This document shows, in pieces, positions 12,047 to 24,916 of a DNA stretch of 64,000 nucleotides. A program made the translations under genes and the position numbers. The notes beneath the pieces are model-generated. The model was not told the origin of the DNA. It did not search any database and saw nothing but the letters and a program-made list of their open reading frames with translations. This stretch comes from Leptodactylus fallax. Its lineage: Eukaryota > Chordata > Amphibia > Anura > Leptodactylidae. Numbering within the stretch: position 1 is the stretch's first letter; every line of letters begins with the position of its first letter. The stretch spans positions 1,116,001 through 1,180,000 of the forward strand of contig CAMRHE010000321.1 of assembly GCA_947044405.1 (NCBI GenBank), read 5' to 3'.

Positions 12047-13060
12047 GGCAGGGGTGTGGCCTGAAGCTGAAGATAGCCAGACGTGTGTTGCTTTGCCTCT
12101 GACTTTGCCTTGGTTTAAGTACGTGATATTGGGGTTACCACCTAGGTTACCCACCACTTGCTGCCTGTGCCTACATCACTCACCCCGTGGGCTTCACCCG
12201 ACAGGGTCTGAAAGATTGCTGGTGCCTGCATTCCAGCAAACACAATGACCCGCTTCTCCACTCTTGCTTATACCGCAGCAGCCCAGACTGATCTTTCTGC
12301 TGACTGTTCTCCTGAAGTTCTTCTTGGCATGTGGGTCCACCATAAGTTTTGCAGCAGCATCTCTCTGCTTTGTGCCTGGGACCTATGCACTCTGGAGTGC
12401 TCCTCAGCAGTTGACTGATCTGGTACCTAAGTGACACAAAGTACATAGCTTGTACTCCTATGCTTCCCTGCATCTTCTATGGTTTGTGCTCCTGCCTAAA
12501 ATTATACCTGTAAGCCTGCTGTCCTCAGCCTCCCTCTTCCTGGATATTAAGAACTTCTTAGTGCTGTCTACTGTGACATTACACTAGCCATTTTAATCTG
12601 CTACCGGTGACCATTTTGGACTTATCTTTATACTAGACTCCACACTATCAGTGGGCATTCCTGTAGACTTATCTGAATACTCTATGGATTGAGAGCTCCA
12701 CTCCCTGCTAAAGCTGCAACATGCCAATATCTGCTGTGGTGCCTATGCCTGCCTTTTGCCATACTTCCAGCCTGCCTGTAATGTCCTTTTACATCTCAGC
12801 TATCCGCCATGGCTCTACCATTTTCACCATAGGCCTGAGGTTGCATCTACCACCCGTTCACCTGCTTGATTTCTAAGATGGCTACATTCTCTCAAAAACC
12901 GAAAACCCATAAACTAGGGAAGTCTCTGCTGTTTGGCATACTCTACATGAACTGTTCAGATCACTGTGCGCAACTTTTCATCTCATGCGTTGAATGAGGC
13001 TGAGAGGTCAGTTTTAGAAAAGAGAACTCATATTTTCACCTACCTAAGCTAGAAAAAAAT
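12047..13060 (+). pseudogene. Possible 5' fragment of an L1-like element
   Basis: Begins with aggggtgtggcctgaag, similar in kind to the 5' end of the L1 at 18811 (gggggttgtggcttgc). It is CT-rich like an L1 5' leader and reaches an ATG at 12878 whose first codons (MATFSQKPKTHK) resemble an L1 ORF1 start. It is quickly interrupted by stops, and the rest of the element is absent. No target duplication was identified, so the assignment is weak. Confidence 0.35.
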
Positions 13061-13944
13061 TGATTTTGTTAAGGGCCTGTGATTGGGGCTCAACGGTGAA
13101 ATGGGCACGCCAAATGTCACAACATCATGAATCTCAGCATGCCCATGTCACCGCTAAGGTCCAAACACAGGCCTCAGCAGTGGCTCCTGGCGCATGACAT
13201 CAAAGAAGAGCACCAGATGCCGCCAGGAGGAAGACAGAGTGCCAGATGCAGTAAGGAGGGTTTAAAGAGACCCAAGAGTATATTAATTTTTCATCTGGTT
13301 CTATCCGGGGTTTGCTTAGTCAGAACACAGGATGAAACAAATGTTCTGGGGTTGAGAGCAATGTTTATGGTACAAAAAATGTTTCTTTTGTAAGTTAAAA
13401 GTTTGTATTGTATATGCAGTTTTCAGAGAGGTTGAAACAGGCTGTGATAAGTCATCAAAAAAAATAAATAAATAAACACAACAGTTGTAACACATAAAAT
13501 CTGACACTGAAAAGAGTAATCACAGTGAATCTGAAATCTTTTACACCATAAACATTGCTTTGTGTATTAATAGTTTTCATTAAAGTTTTGCAAATGATGC
13601 ATGCACTTTGCTGACTTAAGAAGAAAGTTAGATTAACTATTACTGCACTGCATTACTTATTATTGGATTACTAATTGAATTACAAATGTATAATACACAG
13701 TGATGCATCCTTAGTGTTTTTGAAAAAAAAAAACATCAAATAAAAAACATCACAGGTTGAGGCAAAATTATAATATTGGGGCCTGCCTGGTTTGCCTTTT
13801 TATACAAAAAAGTCACATGCTTAAAAACTTTCAAGGGCTTCATTTTCTTCATATGCATTCTCAATGCAAAATTCAGCAAATTTCTTAAATATCATCATTC
13901 ACTGTACATGTGCATCATTGCATCTGGCTAAATGTACATAAGCA
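13061..13944. other. No gene; repeat fragments
   Basis: At 13075-13260 there is a GC-rich segment with ggcctcagcagtgg, similar to parts of 27480-27600 and 28380-28450, probably a scrap of the same composite element. From 13260 to 13944 the sequence is AT-rich without recognisable features. Confidence 0.4.
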
Positions 13945-13946
13945 TA

Positions 13947-15575
13947 CAGTGCCTTGCGAAAGTATTCGGCCCCCTTGAACTTTTCAACCTTTTGCCACAT
14001 TTCAGGCTTCAAACATAAGGATATAAAATTTTAATTTTTTGGTGAAGAATCAACAAGTGGGACACAATCGTGAAGTGGAACGAAATTTATTGGATATTTT
14101 AAACTTTTGTAAAAAATAAAAAACTGAAAAGTGGGGCGTGCAAAATTATTCAGCCCCCTTAAGTTAATACTTTGTAGCTCCACCTTTTGCTGTGATTACA
14201 GCTGCAAGTCGCTTGGGGTATGTCTCTATCAGTTTTGCACATCGAGAGACTGAAATTCTTGCCTATTCTTCCTTGGAAAACAGCTGGAGCTCAGTGAGGT
14301 TGGATGGAGAGTGTTTGTGAACAGCAGTTTTCAGCTCTTTCTACAGATTCTCGATTGGATTCAGGTCTGGACTTTGACTTGGCCATTCTAACACCTGGAT
14401 ACGTTTATTTGTGAACCATTGCATTGTAGATTTTGGTTTATGTTTGGGATCATTGTCTTGTTGGAAGATAAATCTCCGTCCCAGTCTCAGGTCTTTTGCA
14501 GACTCCAACAGGTTTTCTTCCAGAATGGTCCTGTATTTGGCTCCATCCATCTTCCCATCAATTTTAACCATCTTCCCTGTCCCTGCTGAAGAAAAGCAGG
14601 CCCAAACCATGATGCTGCCACCACCATGTTTGACAGTGGGGATGGTGTGTTCAGGGTGATGAGCTGTGTTGCTTTTACACCAAACATATCGTTTTGCATT
14701 GTGGCCAAAAAGTTCGATTTTGGTTTCATCTGACCAGAGCACCTTCTTCCACATGTTTGGTGTGTCTCTCAGGTGGCTTGTGGCAAACTTTAAACAAGAC
14801 TTTTTATGGATATCTTTGAGAAATGGCTTTCTTCTTGCCACTCTTCCATAAAGGCCAGATTTGTGCAGTGTACGACTGATTGTTGTCCTATGGACAGACT
14901 CTCCCACCTCAGCTGTAGATCTCTGCAGTTCATCCAGAGTGATCATGGGCCTCTTGGCTGCATCTCTGATCAGTCTTCTCCTTGTGTGAGATGAAAGTTT
15001 AGAGGGACGGCCGGGTCTTGGTAGATTTGCAGTTGTCTGATACTCCTTCCATTTCAATATGATCGCTTGCACAGTGCTCCTTGGGATGTTTAAAGTTTGG
15101 GAAATCTTTTTGTACCCAAATCCGGCTTTAAACTTCTCCACAACAGTATCATGGACCTGCCTGGTGTGTTCCTTGGTCTTCATGATGCTTTCTGCGCTTT
15201 AAACAGAACCCTGAGACTATCACAGAGCAGGTGCATTTATACGGAGACTTGATTACACATAGGTGGATTATATTTATCATCATCAGTCATTTAGGACAAC
15301 ATTGGATCATTCAGAGATCCTCACTGAACTTCTGGAGTGAGTTTGCTGCACTGAAAGTAAAGGGGCCGAATAATATTGCACGCCCCACTTTTCAGTTTTT
15401 TATTTTTTACAAAAGTTTAAAATAACCAATACATTTTGTTCCACTTCCCAATTGTGTCCCACTTGTTGTTGATTCTTCACCAAAAAATTTAAATTTTATA
15501 TCCTTATGTTTGAAGCCTGAAATGTGGCAAAAGGTTGAAAATTTCAAGGGGGCCGAATACTTTCGCAAGGCACTG
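13947..15575 (-). mobile_element. Complete Tc1/mariner element
   Basis: Flanked by TA at 13945-13946 and 15576-15577. The terminal inverted repeats start cagtgccttgcgaaagtatt and are similar over more than 180 bases (for example the shared gtggcaaaaggttgaaa and caccaaaaaat tracts). The length of 1629 bases is typical for the superfamily. It encodes one minus-strand transposase, described separately, with nonsense mutations, so it is at best mobilisable by an enzyme from elsewhere. Confidence 0.93.
14164..15183 (-). pseudogene. Tc1 transposase with two nonsense codons
   Basis: A cut-and-paste transposase of 339 codons from ATG at 15183 to TAA at 14164-14166. The N-terminal paired-type HTH region (GYKKISQTLNIPRSTVQ) and the GRPSK linker are intact. 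The catalytic acidic residues are visible in [17 protein letters not shown] and LNPIEN. In-frame TAG codons at 14341-14343 (just after PIENL) and 14263-14265 (in the C-terminal KEE-ARIS region) replace positions that are tryptophan in relatives, consistent with TGG to TAG changes. The truncated product would retain the triad but lack the C-terminal part. Confidence 0.9.
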
Positions 15576-15577
15576 TA

Positions 15578-16059
15578 TAAGCTCGCTCTACATGCAGTGG
15601 GTGCAGGCTGATGTCACTTTGCGACCATGGTATCTGAGAGGTAAGTCAGATGTGTGAGATGCTGATGAGTTGTCATAGCAGCCTGTAGCTTTGTGAAAGC
15701 TCCCAGGTCTGCTGTTGTAAAATTCCTATTAAGTTCTGCCTTCAGCAGGTTTTAAACGGGTATTGCCATCTCCAGGATCATATTTAGAGTAAAGTCCCCC
15801 CCCCCCATCCTTTGTGAACCTAGCCTCATTGCAGCCAGACTAAACCCAGGTGTGTTCCTTACTGGACAAGATGTATCCACACTCCTATTCACATTCATGG
15901 AAGCACCAGAGATAGCCGAAATACAGCACTGAATATGGATAGAGAATATTTATTCATGGTAGCATACCCTCTTTAAGTTAACTGAAGTGTTTTACCCAAT
16001 ACATTGCTTTATCTGCATCTGAATACATCTCTTCAATGTTTACAGCTTGTTGCCTAGGT
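15578..16059. other. No gene recognised
   Basis: Mixed sequence after the Tc1 element, with a C run at 15797-15806 and fragments (gggtattgccatctccagg) in the style of frog interspersed repeats. No open frame of interest. Confidence 0.4.
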
Positions 16060-16330
16060 TTCAGACTACCTCTCTTATCTAGCTCTAGGGTGGGCTGAAG
16101 TGGAGAGGAGAGGAGACAGGAAGGCAGGTGTTGCAGAAAAGTTGATTTTTTTTGTTGCAGATTTTGCTGCGTTTTTTTTTTTTTTAGCCAAAGCCAGCAG
16201 TGGATTGAGCAGAAAGGAGATGTATAAGAGCTTCCTATATATTTCACATTCTTTTTGTAGCTGCTGTAGGCTTTGGCTTGAAAAAAATGCAGCAAAAACT
16301 GCTTTTCCACAAAGTGGACCTTAGCCTGAT
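16060..16330. mobile_element. TTAA MITE fragment
   Basis: Contains the inverted-repeat core ttgttgcagattttgctgcg, agccaaagccagcagtgg and, after a short centre, the complementary ctttggcttgaaaaa and gcagcaaaaactgc, ending gtggaccttagcctg. It belongs with the TTAA MITEs at 1-508 and 24917-25509 by its ends. The TTAA itself is lost. Confidence 0.55.
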
Positions 16331-16740
16331 ATGGGAAAAAAACTTTTAATAGGAAGATGCTGCAATTGTAATACATTGCCTACACTAAGGTATTATAGTA
16401 AATTGTATAAGTGATTAAATAATCACATATTAAAATTGTATGTTATAATCACATGGGGAATAAAGTTAAAGTTTAAAAAAAAATTAAAATACGGTTTTTA
16501 AAAATGAAAAAACTATAGAATAAAAAATTCAAAACACTGTCCTTTTGAATTGCATGTCGGATTTTTTTGTCTGCAAAAAATAACGGACATGTGACATGTG
16601 ACAAGATAAAATCCCATTGAAATGAATGGAAATTTTAATGGATTTGTGACGGTTCTGCTAGTGTCCGTTGCTAAAATCTTATAATGGACAATAGAAATGG
16701 ACACTACTGATGGTCACCAGCGGTAGTGTGAACGACCCCT
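16331..16740. other. AT-rich repeat-like sequence, no gene
   Basis: Includes tgtcggatttttttgtctg and ggacatgtgacatgtgac, and ends tagtgtgaacgacccctta, the style of a frog interspersed repeat end. No coding or RNA feature seen. Confidence 0.4.
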
Positions 16741-18810
16741 TAGGGACCACTTCAGTTCTGGCCTATATATTTCAGAAATCACCCCATTTTTAAAACTGCA
16801 CCCCTCAAATAATTCAAAACAGCATTTGGGAAGTTTGTTAACCCTTTAAGAATTCAATGGGAATTAAAACAATATGGAGGTAAAATTTAGACATTTCATT
16901 TTTTTTTCAATAATACATATATTTAGCCCTAAAATTAACACATTCACAAGGGTTTAAAGGAGAAAATGCTTCTCACAGTTTGTTTCTCCCGAGCACAGAA
17001 ATGCCCCACATGTGGATGTAAACTGGTGTTTGGGCACACAGTACTGTAGAGCACGGAAGGGAAGGAGTTTCAAAAGCAGATTTTGTTGGAATAGTTTTCA
17101 GGTGCCATGTCTAACATGCAGAGCCCCTACAGTACCAATACAATAGAATCTGTGCAAAAGTGAACCCATTTTGGAAACTACATCCCTCACAGAATTTATC
17201 AAGGGGTATAGTGAGCATTTTGACCAAACAGCTTTTTCACATATTTTATTAACATTGGGATGTGTAAATGAAAAATTATTAAAACGTAAATTTATCCCCA
17301 AAGTTTTCATTTTCACAAGGGGTTAAAGGCGTTTAAGCACCCACAGTTTGTTAAAAAAAAATTGCTCATGAACATGGCAATATGTGGTCATAATCTTTTG
17401 TATGGCGGGGCCTGGAATGAAAAGAGTGCTATTTGGCTTTTGGAGTGCAAATTTTGCTGGAATAATTTTCGGGTGCCATGTCGCATTTGTAGAGCCCCTA
17501 CAGTACTAATACAATGGAAACCCACAAAATATGAACCTGTTTTGGAAACTACACCCCTCATAGAATTTATCAAGGGGTATGGTAAACATTTTGACCCTAG
17601 AGCTGTTTCAAAGATTTTATTAGCATTGAGACGTAAAAATTAAAATTAACTTTTTTCCAATAAACAATACCCTGTATGTGGTTGTAAAATGCTGTATGGT
17701 TACATGGTGGGGCTCAAAATAGAAGCGCTATTTGAATTTTGGCGGGAAGATTTTGCTGGAATAGTTTTTTGTGCCAAGTCACATTTGCAGAGCCCCTAAA
17801 TTACCAGTACAATGGAAACCCCTATACCCTTCAAGGAATTTCTCAGGAGCTATTATCATTTTGAGTTCAAGAGTGCTTCCCAAAAATTAATGTACAAAGT
17901 GAAAATTTTAATTTTTAAAGAAATATGCCATTTTAGTGCCCAATAGGTTTTGTCCAGTTTGTGTCATCAAAGACATGCACTCCTAAAACTTTTAAGTGGG
18001 TTATCCTGGGTACAAAAAAGTTGGTGTACACTACTGTTTTGGCACACAGCAGGGCTTGGAAGGGAAGGAGCACTGCACTTTTTTGCTTTTGGAGTACAGA
18101 TTTAGAGGGACTTTCTGGACGCCACATTGTTTTTGCAGAGCTCTGGAGGTGCCAATAAATTGTAATTCCCCAAGAAGTGACCCCACTTTGTAAAGGCAAT
18201 TTTAGGGTCTCTACAAACATGGCATCCAAAAAACAATTATCTAAAACTGCGCTCCTTCACATCTGCGCCCTGTTGTTTGTCCAAGTAATGTACTTAACAA
18301 TGACATATGTGGGTATAAACTTCTGCTTGGGTACACAGTCAGGCACAGTAGGGAAAGAGAGCTATTTTTATTTTGGTTCTTGAAGCACAATTTGGTTTAT
18401 GGATGTAATGCTACTGTTGCAGAGTCACTGAATTACTAGTAAAGTGGAATCCGCAGACATGTGACCCCATATTGGAAACTATACCCAAAGGGATTTATCA
18501 AGTGGTGGAGCAAGCATTTTTCACCCTTGAGTGTTGCATTAATTTATTTTCCAGGAATAAATGTGCTCCTGATTATGAAAAGTTAAAATTGCAATTTTTC
18601 CAGAGATACGCTTTCAGTGCCTGGTATGTTGCTCCCAAAACACACACTCCAAAACTGTTAAGCGGGTATCCCAGACACAACAGCTTTTGGAGAGTTTGTC
18701 TCTGATACAAGCTGCTCACTGAAATGGCGTATTCCTAGAAAAAATGGCATTTTCTCCTTTCACCATCAGTTGCACATTAATATAACACTTTGAGGTTAAA
18801 ATGTTCACTG
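16741..18810. repeat. Frog array repeat copy 3, tandem degenerate units
   Basis: Six diverged units of about 280-390 bases begin near 16780, 17166, 17535, 17820, 18180 and 18464. Each opens with a form of ccccattttggaaactacac and runs through atttatcaaggggt, a tgggcacacag-like segment, a cttttggagtac-like segment and gcagagcccc. The units are too diverged for recent amplification. The array is interrupted at 18811 by an L1 and resumes at 23901; later pieces lie at 26143, 28764, 37793 and 39446, so everything between is younger. Confidence 0.7.
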
Positions 18811-19239
18811 TGGGGGTTGTGGCTTGCACGCTGATGGATTAGGACACATTCCTGTGAGCTCCTACCCTGCTTGCAACTAATAGAGAACCAGCCTGTATCT
18901 AACCTCCTCCATGGGCAAGAAACTGCCCAGAAAGACTTCCCCAGGGACCTCTGCCTCTCAGGACTGGACCATCCAGCCGTCCCTCTCCACTTAACTTCTC
19001 CCGGTGCCTTCTTTGCTCAGGTCCTCAATGCGTTGGCGGCCATCTTGGTTGGTTGCATCCTCAGATGCTGTGTTCCCTCTGAATGAGCTGCCTGCTGTTT
19101 TGCCATCCTGGTCTTCTTCTCCAGACCTTGGAGCTCCACATCGCTCCTCCCGTGTGCTGCTGCAGCTTCCCCAGCCTCCTGGAGTGATGACAAGTACCGA
19201 CTCAGTGCATTCCTAGTGTTAGCTTGTTAGAGACGGGCA

Positions 19240-19883
19240 GTGCCACCTGGAAGACCTGGATAACAGGGGTTGGTACAATAATATCAGGGTCAAAGACCTT
19301 CCAGAGGACACTCAAGGGGAAGACCTCCATGTTACCCTTGAGGCGATCTTCAACACTATCTTGCAGGAACCTGCCACAAGTTTAAAATTAAACTTGACCT
19401 TGCTCACAGAGACCTTTGCCCTAAGGAAACTGTCCCTACTCCACACAATGTTGTATGCTGTGTTCACGACTTCACCTTGAAGGAGAATATTCTGTCTAAA
19501 GCTCAACAACTTAAATACTTGACTTTGACAGAACTAAGATCCAGGTTTACCAATAACTATCCTGGGTCACTCTGCAGAAGCGGCGACACCTTCTTCCTCT
19601 ACTTCAACTTTTGAGAGACCGTCAGATTCCCTATCGTTTGGGTTTCCCTTTTTCCTTAACTGCTAGACACAATGGTCGTTCGGCCACTCTATGTTCCTAT
19701 GACGACCTACGGCCTTTCTGTGACTCTTTGGTCATTCCTATAACAGAGGTATCCGACTCAGAGTTGAGCCCTCCTCCCCCACCACTTCCCCAGCTGTGGC
19801 ATCTTCAGAAGTCCAAGAGACAACAACTGCCTTCTCCCGGTTCCTCAGCTAGGAGACTACGAGTCAAGCTGCTGCCTCAGTGA
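19240..19883 (+). pseudogene. L1 ORF1 remnant
   Basis: ORF1 is the RNA-binding chaperone of L1 particles. Recognisable pieces in more than one frame include an RRM-like stretch (YNNIRVKDLPED), VHDFTLKENILSKAQ, and the C-terminal domain 19611-19883 with LRDRQIPYRLGFPFSLTARH and NGRSATLCSYDDLRPFCDS. Frameshifts and stops separate the pieces, so no functional product is possible. Confidence 0.75.
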
Positions 19884-20469
19884 TCCTGTCCACTAACCTC
19901 CTTTCTTTTCCTAAGTCCCTGGTTTCCTCGTGCTAGCATTTTCATGCTGTCATTACCTGTTATCTTTTATTGTTTGCATTTATTATTTCTTGGTTCCCAC
20001 TACCTTTGCTGGTAATTGGCGTTTATGTTGGCGGGCAGGGTGGGATGCTTATTCCGTCACTACCCTCCTTTTCAACCTCCTGCTTCGATCTAGGCGTTCC
20101 TACTAGGAGCTGCTGGCTACCTCAGTGATGTTACTTGGATGCCCTCCCATTTTGGGGGTCTTGACCAGCTGTACATCCGTGGTATGGATGCACTTCGTCT
20201 CCCTTACATACATTGGTTTAAACCTATGCTCTTTGCTCCCAGCCAGGAGATTTAGTCCTGCCCATATTGCACTGTTTGTATGTTAATTTTTCTTGTCCCC
20301 CTGTGTCCAGGTCTTCTGTTTGTCACCCTCCTTTTTTTCTCCTTAGGTCAATAGATTGTTCCTCTCTGGGAACAACCTGCTTTCAGAAGTCTGCCAGTCC
20401 CTGACTCAGCGACTACTGGGTGGGATCTGCTCTTACGTTTGCTATTCTGCTGACTCTGACCCTCAAAGG

Positions 20470-23400
20470 TTAAGTGTTTTTAGTTTGAATGTCAAGGCTT
20501 TGGGCTCCAAGATCAAGAGGCGTATGGTATTGCGCGTGCTCTGATCCCTCTGGGAAGATTTGGCTTTCCTCCAAGAAACCCATTTCGATCACACATTTAA
20601 CTTTGCCAGACACTACTTTCCTATTGCTTACTCTGCCTTCCACACCCGCCATAAGACTTGGGTGGCTATTTTACTGTCTCGCACATGCCCTATCATGGTT
20701 ACCGCTTCCCACTTAGACCCCCGGGGCCGCTATATTATCTTAGAGGGTCTTCTCTACAGCCAGCCCATCATCCTCTGCAACATTTATACCCCGAACATCT
20801 CTCACATCCCCTTCCTTCTGGGGGTCCTTGGTCATCTCCGGACTCACTCTGGTGCAGCCTGGTTGCTAGGTGGAGACTTTAATATGATTTTTTACTATAC
20901 TATGGATAGAATGTCTCTGCATGGTGGCTCAATGACTACTACTCCACCCCTGGTTCGCCTACTGATTCGGTCCCCTGTCCTCTTTGATCTTTGGCAAATT
21001 AAATATCCCTCCGCCCGTTTCTATACTTTCTTTTCTCATCCTCACAACTCCCATTCCAGCATAGACTACTCTTTCGGGAATGCACTCACACTTCGCTTGC
21101 TACCTGATGCCAATGTAAGTCGTATTTCCTGGTCCATCCATGTCCCTATATCCATCTTGCTACCTCTGACACAAGTCCCATCCAGATTTTGTCATTGGTG
21201 TCTTAATGAGACTCTCCTACATTCTCTTCCTAATCGCACTACTTTGTGTATACACCTGCTTGACTACTTTAGGGACAATCAACACTCCGTAACCTCATGC
21301 TCTGTCCTTTGGGAGGCACATAAGGCGGTCATGCCTGGCCACTGTATTGCATAGGCAGTGCGCCTTAAGAAAGACAGGAAGGCTTGAGAGCTTGTCTTCA
21401 CTGTTCAAATTTTCTCCCTCACTGACCATTTAGCATTTTGCGCTTTTTTGTCCCTTTTGTGTCAACTAGTGGCGGTTTGAGCACACCTGCATGATATAGT
21501 TTTGCATGCAACTTAACGGCTCCTCCTGTACACTCGCCAACATTATTATGAACGGAGCAACAAGGCACATTCACTTTTGGCTAAAATCAGGCCATCTTCA
21601 CCCCTTATGCGGTACATAATGCCTCAGGCTCTCTCCAACACCATCCTGATGCCATTGCTTCAGTCTTTCAGAACTACTGCACCAAACGGTATAACCTCCC
21701 CTCGCTGAACCCATCAGGCCCACTCCCTGATCCTCATAAATTGAGGGAATTCTTGTATACGTGCTACCTCCCTTCCCTCTCCTCTTTGGCCCTAAACTTC
21801 CACAAGGCTCCAATCTCAAACGAGGAGCACATTGGAGTACTTAAAGAACTCATGGCCTTTGACCGCCTGTACTGGTCCTTCGTGCTTGCAACTCTAGAGA
21901 AATATGGCTTCTTGGGGGCCTTCCTCTTGAGAATAAGAGCACTCTATTACCTCCCCTTGGCAGTTGTTAAACTCCCCCACACATCCTCAGTGTCCTTTCC
22001 TTTCCACAACGGTACATGCCAGGGTTGCCCCCTATCTCAATCTTTGCCCTCTGTATTAAACCTCTGGTGTCCCAGATACGTTCAAACCCAGACATAACGG
22101 GAGTACGAGTGTAAGATAAAGAATTTAAAATAAGCCTCTTTACTCACCATGTCCTTCTCACCCTCACTAACCCCCACACCACTTTACCGAGCCTTCTGCA
22201 CACTCTGTAGGTATACTGTATGAGGCTCTCTCAGTTTACAAGGTGAACCCGTCTAAGACAGAAGCCCTTCCGTTGAATATTCCACACGACTCAGTAGAAT
22301 TGCTTTGTCATAACTATGATTTTCAGTAAAAGGACCGCTTCCTTTGCTACCTGGGAATCCAGATCTCTTTTTTCTACCCCATCCTGTACTCAGCTAACTA
22401 CCCTCGTTTGTTCCATGATCTTCAATCCCTACTTGATAAATGGTGCCCCTTACATATATTTCTTATTGTTCGAATAACAGCGGTAAAGATAACCCTGTTC
22501 CCAAAACTCTTATATTTTTTGAGACCCTCCCAGTAGCAATTCCCCGTTCCGAGTTACGTTCCCTTCAAAAAGATATTTTCCAGTTCATCTGGACCTCAAT
22601 ACGTCACCAGATCCCACTATCAGTGATGCTGGATGGCAAGAAGGGGGAATGGTGGTCCCGCATATTCTTCACTACTACTGGGTGACCCATTTGCATTGTA
22701 TTCCATTTTGAGCAGCCCCACAGACCTATACAAAACGGTTGGAAATTGAAAAGCTTTGGCTGGCTCCTGTACACCCCAATGCTTTCTTGCTTTCTGGTTG
22801 CCCCTCCTCAGCCTGCTGTCCCCCTCTTAGGTCCCATTCGTTTCACTAGAGCGATTTGGTTCAAATGCCATAAGCTTTCCCCCTAGCCTCACATAAATCC
22901 TGTATGGTCTCTTTCTTATTTAATCCACTCCTCACTAACAGCTGCTATGGTGCACAGTTGGAGTCAAGCTGGTCTGCTTCAAGTTGCATATTTGATTGAT
23001 CTGTTGACTTTGGAGCTCAGACCTTTTGATTACTTTACTACTACCTTACAATTATTTGCCTCTGAATGGTTCCATTACCAGCAAATAGCCCATTTTTTGA
23101 TTTCTCTTTACAGGACCCCACAGGTCTCTGTCCCACTATGTTTGACAGGCTGTGCTGAGCTGGTACCTCAATGAAGGGACTTATTTCAGCCATACATAGA
23201 CTCCTCTCTTCACCGGAGGGGCAGACCCCTCTCACAAGTACATGTTGAAATGGAACGAGGCACTTGGCAGACAGATCTTGCCCGGTCAGTGGCAGATTAT
23301 ATGGTCTACTTGTGTCACCTTGCGAGAGACTCAGAACAAAATTATAATGCAGTAGTACCATACCCCTGCTTTGTTGCACGTCCTCAACCCTGCAATCTCC

Positions 23401-23640
23401 TCCACCTGTTGCAGATACCTCTCAGCCCTGGGAACAGTGTATGACATTTTTTGCCCTCAGATCCAATCTTTTTGGTTTGGAGGTGAAGGAGTTGACGGAT
23501 GCCCTCTTTTACAAGGTGTCCCCTTCAACCTGTTAACCTATGTGCTCAACCTTCCTCCTATCCATCTTGGTAAAACAGCTAAACTTTTTCTTTCGTGGCT
23601 CGCATTAAAGATGTCCGCAGCCTTTAATACCTGACTGCTA
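20470..23640 (+). pseudogene. L1 ORF2 remnant (endonuclease and reverse transcriptase)
   Basis: The APE-type endonuclease is read at 20470-21354: LAFLQETHFDHTF, ILCNIYTPN, LGGDFNMI, FYTFFSHPHNSHSSIDY and SWSIHVPI, where the usual SDH catalytic histidine motif has become SIH. Reverse transcriptase pieces follow at 21741-22200 (AFDRLYWSFVLATLEKYGF, NGTCQGCPLSQS). The expected active-site ADD is replaced by THH in ISLFTHHVLLTL near 22130-22165. Many stops and frameshifts lie further downstream to about 23640. It is long dead. Confidence 0.8.
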
Positions 23641-23900
23641 CCCTCAACAGCACCATGGATGCTTCCTAAGCTATTTGGTCTCCGTGGGATTCCTATTGTA
23701 TCCTACAGGGTCTCTGACTCCACCCCCCTTTTCTCCTTCTGTGTTTCTCCTTTGTCCTTTGTCTCTACGGTCTCCAATTATTTTTCCTTGTAATTGTTTC
23801 TTTGGTTATTCTTGAAGAATTTGTTTCTTGATTTCTTCATGAATTTTTGTATGTTGAAATTACAAAAATTTTATAAATATTACGGTTAAAAAAAAAAAAA

Positions 23901-24372
23901 GTTCAATGTATAAATTCCAAAATGGGGTTACGTGTCAGGGGATTCCTCTTTGCTGGAATTCAGGAGCTCTGCAAATGTGGCATGACATTCAAAAATAAAA
24001 CCGTCTAAATCAGTGCTCCAAAAACGAAATAGCACTCCTTCCCTTCTGTGCTTGGCAGTGTGCCCAAACAGCAGTTTATATGCACATATGGCATTAAGTA
24101 TGTTATCCTGGGTACAACAGTGTCACACATGTGGACATAAACTACTGTTTGGGTACACGGCAGTGTGCAGAAGTGAAGGAGCGCTATGTGACTTTTGGAG
24201 TACAGATTTAGATGTTTGGTATCTGGATGTCATGTCATGTTTGCAGAGACTCTAAGTTACTTAAAGTACTCTAACGAGTGACCCCATTTTGAAAACTGCA
24301 CCCCTCAAAGCATTTATCAAGGGGTGTAGTGAACATTAGTTTCCCAGTGAATGCACAGCAAATGGTGAAATG
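23901..24372. repeat. Frog array repeat, continuation after the L1
   Basis: Continues the same unit type (ccaaaatggggttacgtgtc, tatcctgggtacaac, accccattttgaaaactgc, tatcaaggggtgtagtg) and is closely parallel to 8345-8790. It is cut at 24373 by a hAT element. Confidence 0.7.
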
Positions 24373-24916
24373 CAGAGGCGTAGCTAGGGGTTCAGCACAG
24401 GGGGGCGAACATGTCCAAGTGGGCCCCCAACTTGGACTTGTTCGTATACCGATACTACCAGTATACGGTGAGCGTATAGTGGTATATAGCAGCTCTACAC
24501 AGGGCTCTGCAGACGATTTAGGTGAATACAGGGCAGTAGCATTTAGTGTACTGGGGGGCATTCCTCACAGCTCAGCGTCATCGCCAGGCAGTAAGGAACG
24601 CCCCCTCTGACAGTACAGCGCTATGGGTGAGTACAGAGAGGGGGCGTTCCTTATAGCCCAGCGATTACGCTGAGATATAAGGAACGCCCCCCCCAGTACA
24701 AGTCTATGAATGAGAACATTCAGTTAGGGCGTTCCTCACAGCGCAGCTAGACTGTCAGGAATGTCCTTCTGACAGTAAACCGTGAAACTAAGACCCGCGA
24801 TATCTCCAGCCCCGGGGCACATACCGGGAAAGCCGGCAGTGCGCTGAATTCAGCGTGCTGTCGGCTTTCTAGCGGTATGTAAAACAGCATATACATGAGG
24901 ACATGAAAGGCCCTCT

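Larger units (their letters stand above)
18811..23900 (+). mobile_element. Degenerate near-full-length L1-type LINE
   Basis: Starts gggggttgtggcttgcacg, ends with an A-run at 23888-23900, and is bracketed by near-identical 8-mers gttcactg (18803-18810) and gttcaatg (23901-23908), a probable target-site duplication. The flanking array repeat is continuous across it. Both ORFs are present but broken. The two-ORF layout with an APE-type endonuclease and the residue patterns fit vertebrate L1/Tx1-like LINEs. Confidence 0.8.

Noticed and set aside
14411..14994. Plus-strand open frames opposite the Tc1 transposase
   Set aside because: Antisense shadows; similar shadows opposite every other transposase in the window were left out for the same reason.
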